From the NCBI GenBank assembly GCA_018623305.1, contig JAAZVR010000028.1, forward strand, positions 1-10,004: 10,004 nt of DNA, read 5' to 3'. The position numbers were made by a program, and so were the translations under genes. The notes under the pieces are model-generated. The model did not search any database, was not told where the DNA came from, and was given only the letters and a program-made list of their open reading frames with translations. The number at the start of each line of letters is the position of its first letter. Position 1 is the first letter of the stretch. Source of the stretch: Thiotrichales bacterium. GTDB lineage: Bacteria > Pseudomonadota > Gammaproteobacteria > JAAZVR01. Positions 7,131 through 10,004 of the stretch are shown here, piece after piece.

Positions 7131-7968
7131 TCCAATCCCCTATTCGTTCATATTGAACGCTCTCATCAAAATTCATCCAAATCATGAAGGCTTTGCCCTT
7201 CAAGTGATCGTCAGGAACATAACCCCAAAATCTCGAGTCATTCGAGTTGTCTCGGTTATCACCCATCACGAAATACATTCCTTCAGGCACAATCGTATCG
7301 ATAGGCTGTTGATTTGGCATATCTTTATCAATCAAAATATCATGCGGTGTATCGCCCATATTAGAGCGTAACAAATTTGCCCCTGACATAACAGAGCCAG
7401 ACTCGGTACCTTCATATCGGCCTAAAATCTCAGTTTCAACCGGTTTAGCATTAACCATCAATACTTTATTCATATAGGTAATGCGATCACCTGGCAGGCC
7501 TACAATGCGCTTAATGTAGTCAATTTGCGGATTACCTGGAAATCGAAATACGGCCACATCACCGCGCTCGGGTTCACCCAATGGAATGACTTTTTTATGA
7601 ATGACCGGCAAACGCACGCCATAAGCCATTTTGTTCACTAAGATAAAATCGCCAATGTGCAAGGTCGGCAACATCGAGCCCGACGGAATTCGAAACGGTT
7701 CCACAACAAATGAACGCAAAAGAAACACAACCAACAAAACAGGAAAAAATGACTTAGCCCACTCAACTGGCTTTGGATCAACGATTTCACCAATCGCTTT
7801 CGATTCGCGTTTTTCTTTGAAGAACAAAGAATCCGTAATCCAAATTGCACCAAATGCAGACGTCAGCAAGAACAGCAACAATTCAAAGTTCATGCTGAGG
7901 TTGATTAAACCCCAAACAGTGCCGGCAATGAATACCAAATCCAGCAGTAGCAAGCCAATAAATTTCAT
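7123..7968 (-). CDS. lepB: Signal peptidase I with an extra N-terminal membrane segment
   Basis: LepB removes signal peptides from secreted proteins on the periplasmic face of the inner membrane. The 281-residue S26-family protease shows box [10 protein letters not shown] (95-103, nucleophile Ser98). It also has box D with the general-base lysine in [11 protein letters not shown] (Lys153), and box [15 protein letters not shown]. The membrane anchor before the active site is [19 protein letters not shown] (about 74-92). Residues 26-60 (MNFELLLF..., then FFKEKRES) line up with the usual N-terminus of E. coli LepB. The first 25 residues add a further hydrophobic helix. The long start is favoured because its ATG touches the lepA stop (TAATG) and has AGGAAAAG at a good distance. 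The internal ATG at 7893 has no visible Shine-Dalgarno. Confidence 0.96.
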   Translation of the reverse strand: MKFIGLLLLDLVFIAGTVWGLINLSMNFELLLFLLTSAFGAIWITDSLFFKEKRESKAIGEIVDPKPVEWAKSFFPVLLVVFLLRSFVVEPFRIPSGSMLPTLHIGDFILVNKMAYGVRLPVIHKKVIPLGEPERGDVAVFRFPGNPQIDYIKRIVGLPGDRITYMNKVLMVNAKPVETEILGRYEGTESGSVMSGANLLRSNMGDTPHDILIDKDMPNQQPIDTIVPEGMYFVMGDNRDNSNDSRFWGYVPDDHLKGKAFMIWMNFDESVQYERIGDWIE

Positions 7969-9788
7969 TAATCTTTTCCTGTATGAAGCACCGCAAGGAA
8001 AGCCTCTTGAGGTAATTCAACATTACCAATCGCTTTCATACGTTTCTTACCTGCTTTCTGTTTCTCTAGCAATTTCTTCTTACGTGAAGCATCGCCACCA
8101 TAACACTTGGCCGTAACGTTCTTGCGCATCGCTTTTACATTGGTACGCGCAATAATTTTCGCACCAATCGCTGCTTGAATCGCTACTTCGAACATCTGAC
8201 GAGGAATCAAATCTTTCAATTTCTCAATCATTTCACGACCGCGATGAACCGCATTGTCTCGGTGAACCAATACCGCCAAAGCATCCACTTTGTCGCCATT
8301 AATCATAAAGTCTACTTTCACCAAGTTATCCGCTTGGAAACGTACGAATTCATAATCCATTGAAGCAAACCCGCGTGATGTCGATTTCAATCGATCGAAG
8401 AAATCTAAGACCACTTCACTCAACGGCAATTCAAACGTCATTTGAACTTGTTTACCCAAATACTGCATGTTTTTCTGAATGCCACGCTTTTCGATACATA
8501 AGGTCATTACATTACCAACGTATTCATCAGGCGTTAGGATATTGGCCACAACAATCGGCTCACGCACTTCTTTCAATTCTGATGGGTCAGGCAATTTCGA
8601 CGGGCTATCCACCATAATGATTTCACCATCGGTCTTCACTACTTCATAAATAACCGTCGGTGCTGAGGTAATTAAGTTCAAGTCGTATTCGCGCTCTAAA
8701 CGCTCTTGGATAACTTCCATATGAAGCATGCCTAGGAAACCACAGCGGAAACCAAACCCTAAAGCATCCGATGTTTCGGGTTCATAATGCAATGAAGCAT
8801 CATTCAAACTCAGTTTCGCTAAGGCCTCACGGAAATCTTCATACTCATCCGAACTGACTGGGAATAAACCAGCAAAGACACGCGGCTGAACTTTTTGGAA
8901 ACCAGGCACCGCATCTTCGGCTGGGTTTCGGTCATCAATCAAAGTATCACCGACCGGTACACCATGGATGTCTTTCACACCTGCGATAACAAAACCCACA
9001 TCACCCGCACTCAAACAATCCAGTTCTTTTCGTTTCGGCGTAAAGATACCGACGCTGTTCACATCATGCACATTGCCTGTAGACATCACCTTCATCTTGG
9101 TTTTTTTACAGATTTTGCCATCCATTACTCGAACCAAAGAGACAACGCCCAAATAGTTATCAAACCATGAGTCGATAATCAATGCTTTTAAAGGTGCATC
9201 TGGGTCACCTTCTGGGGCTGGAATACCGGATACCAACTGTTCAAGCACATCTTCAACACCAATACCTGATTTCGCACTGGCTTCAACCGCATCCATCGCA
9301 TCGATGCCGACAACATCTTCAATTTCTTGTTTAACGCGATCCGGGTCTGCCGCTGGCAAATCAATCTTGTTCAAAACAGGAAGCACTTCCAAGCCTTGCT
9401 CAATCGCGGTATAGCAGTTAGCAACCGTCTGAGCTTCTACCCCCTGAGAGGCATCTACCACCAACAAGGCGCCTTCACAGGCGGACAATGAACGTGAAAC
9501 TTCATAAGAGAAATCGACATGTCCCGGTGTATCAATGAAATTAAGGTAATAGGTATTGCCGTCTTTAGATTCAAAATCCAAAGACACGCTTTGTGCTTTG
9601 ATGGTAATACCACGCTCACGCTCGATGTCCATAGAATCAAGCACTTGAGCGGCCATTTCGCGTTCTGTTAATCCACCGCAATGCTGGATAAAACGATCTG
9701 ACAATGTTGATTTACCGTGGTCAATGTGAGCAATGACCGAGAAGTTGCGGATGAATTTCATCCGCTCTTGAAGAGTTTGTTTTGACAC
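7968..9788 (-). CDS. lepA: Elongation factor 4 (LepA), ribosome-associated translational GTPase
   Basis: LepA/EF4 is a ribosome-bound GTPase related to EF-G, linked to back-translocation and to initiation or 30S assembly. The protein shows G1 AHIDHGKST (20-28), the G2 region RGITIKAQ, G3 [12 protein letters not shown] and G4 NKIDLP. EF-G-like domains follow (for example [22 protein letters not shown]), then the LepA-specific C-terminal domain ending [25 protein letters not shown] and [11 protein letters not shown]. The listed GTG start gives 606 residues. An internal ATG at 9761 ([16 protein letters not shown]) gives 597, matching the usual 597-600 and the usual LepA N-terminus. Neither has a strong Shine-Dalgarno: GGAG lies 11 bases before the GTG, and AAGAG only 3 before the ATG. 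The true start is therefore open. It is the first gene of the coupled operon. Confidence 0.97.
   Translation of the reverse strand: MSKQTLQERMKFIRNFSVIAHIDHGKSTLSDRFIQHCGGLTEREMAAQVLDSMDIERERGITIKAQSVSLDFESKDGNTYYLNFIDTPGHVDFSYEVSRSLSACEGALLVVDASQGVEAQTVANCYTAIEQGLEVLPVLNKIDLPAADPDRVKQEIEDVVGIDAMDAVEASAKSGIGVEDVLEQLVSGIPAPEGDPDAPLKALIIDSWFDNYLGVVSLVRVMDGKICKKTKMKVMSTGNVHDVNSVGIFTPKRKELDCLSAGDVGFVIAGVKDIHGVPVGDTLIDDRNPAEDAVPGFQKVQPRVFAGLFPVSSDEYEDFREALAKLSLNDASLHYEPETSDALGFGFRCGFLGMLHMEVIQERLEREYDLNLITSAPTVIYEVVKTDGEIIMVDSPSKLPDPSELKEVREPIVVANILTPDEYVGNVMTLCIEKRGIQKNMQYLGKQVQMTFELPLSEVVLDFFDRLKSTSRGFASMDYEFVRFQADNLVKVDFMINGDKVDALAVLVHRDNAVHRGREMIEKLKDLIPRQMFEVAIQAAIGAKIIARTNVKAMRKNVTAKCYGGDASRKKKLLEKQKAGKKRMKAIGNVELPQEAFLAVLHTGKD
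7973..7980 (-). promoter_or_regulatory. Ribosome binding site supporting the long lepB start
   Basis: The - strand reads AGGAAAAG within the last codons of lepA, its AGGA lying eight bases before the ATG at 7968. It is the main evidence that lepB begins at 7968, with its additional hydrophobic helix, and not at the internal ATG at 7893. Confidence 0.6.
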
Positions 9789-9819
9789 GCGTCGATGTGC
9801 TCCGATAATTTTTAGGCGT

Positions 9820-9848
9820 ATTATACGGGATTAACGCAATCGAATTGT
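9820..9848 (-). promoter_or_regulatory. Candidate sigma-70 promoter of the lepA operon
   Basis: The - strand has a perfect -10 hexamer TATAAT (9825-9820) in the 42-bp gap between the protease stop and lepA. Transcription would begin near 9813, leaving a leader of about 25 bases. At 17 bp spacing the -35 position is ACAATT (9848-9843), a poor match to TTGACA, and there is no extended TG. The signal therefore rests on the -10 alone. Without it, the operon would depend on readthrough from the upstream protease gene. Confidence 0.4.
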
Positions 9849-10004
9849 GGTAAACAATGCCTCGCCGTCTCGCCAAACTCGTAAAGAAATTCGAGTGCCT
9901 TCTGGTAAGTCTTTTAGCATTGAGCGCAGTGATTTAACCGATTTCACAGCACGGCGGTTAATGCTCAACAACACATCCCCTTCACGCACTCCTGCATTGG
10001 CAAA
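9831..10004 (-). CDS. Do-family serine protease (DegP/DegQ/MucD type), C-terminal PDZ fragment
   Basis: The last 57 residues of a protein that begins outside the window are visible, ending at a TAA (9833-9831). The sequence ANAGVREGDVLLSINRRAV is the carboxylate-binding PDZ repeat with its typical GVREGDVLLSINxxxV core. It is followed by SLRSMLKDLPEGTRISLRVWRDGE and a final strand, as at the end of the second PDZ domain of periplasmic Do/HtrA proteases. These are envelope quality-control proteases and chaperones. In Pseudomonas and related gammaproteobacteria mucD lies directly before lepA, which supports the call. The protease domain and signal peptide are not in view, so DegP, DegQ and MucD cannot be told apart. 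Confidence 0.85.
   Translation of the reverse strand, partial: FANAGVREGDVLLSINRRAVKSVKSLRSMLKDLPEGTRISLRVWRDGEALFTTIRLR

Noticed and set aside
7153..8116. Open frames on the + strand opposite lepB and the end of lepA (up to 161 codons)
   Set aside because: They lie opposite well-conserved genes, lack ribosome sites and encode no recognisable domain, so they are shadows of the real frames.
9815..9827. Short inverted repeat CGTA-TTA-TACG before lepA as an operator or terminator
   Set aside because: Four-base arms are too short to support either, and the repeat is a by-product of the TATAAT hexamer.
1..10004. Defence system, CRISPR array, prophage or mobile element
   Set aside because: All complete genes but the lipoprotein belong to known families in a mostly conserved order. 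I saw no integrase, transposase, spaced direct repeats or terminal inverted repeats.

Overview
This window looks like chromosomal DNA of a moderately AT-rich gammaproteobacterium. The gene order Do-protease / lepA / lepB / rnc / era / recO / pdxJ / acpS is the classic gammaproteobacterial block (mucD-lepA in Pseudomonas, lepA-lepB-rnc-era-recO-pdxJ-acpS in enterics). Two sulfur-compound transporter families (YeeE/YedE and TSUP/TauE-SafE) beside it fit a sulfur-oxidising lineage such as the Thiomicrospira/Hydrogenovibrio group. That placement is an inference from gene content, not a sequence match.

Layout. The left edge (1-175, + strand) is the tail of an upstream gene, possibly the PhoU-like C-terminus of a Na/Pi cotransporter family protein. 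Next comes a YeeE/YedE sulfur transporter on the + strand (220-1233). Everything else is on the - strand. A YgjP-type metallopeptidase (1209-1934) runs convergently into the transporter and overlaps its 3' end. A strong intrinsic terminator (1946-1972) lies between it and the long operon to its right.

The operon reads right to left from lepA (9788) to yajQ (1994): lepA, lepB, rnc, era, recO, pdxJ, acpS, a TSUP exporter, a small lipoprotein and yajQ. The first nine genes touch or overlap at every junction (1, 8, 4, 1, 4, 23, 1 and 4 nt), and only lipoprotein-yajQ has a gap (20 nt). Several genes start with GTG or TTG. A perfect TATAAT lies in the 42-bp gap before lepA, and the right edge is the PDZ tail of a DegP/DegQ/MucD-type protease. 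The operon combines translation (LepA), protein export (LepB), RNA processing and ribosome maturation (RNase III, Era), DNA repair (RecO), vitamin B6 synthesis (PdxJ) and ACP activation (AcpS) with a sulfur/anion exporter and an unknown lipoprotein. No gene-free stretch exceeds 60 bp.

I see no CRISPR array, insertion sequence, tRNA, rRNA, phage gene or obvious new multi-gene system. The most unusual signal is not a gene. The 8-bp palindrome AAGGCCTT occurs seven times in 10 kb, where about 0.15 would be expected by composition. It falls in several genes and reading frames, like a highly iterated palindrome.
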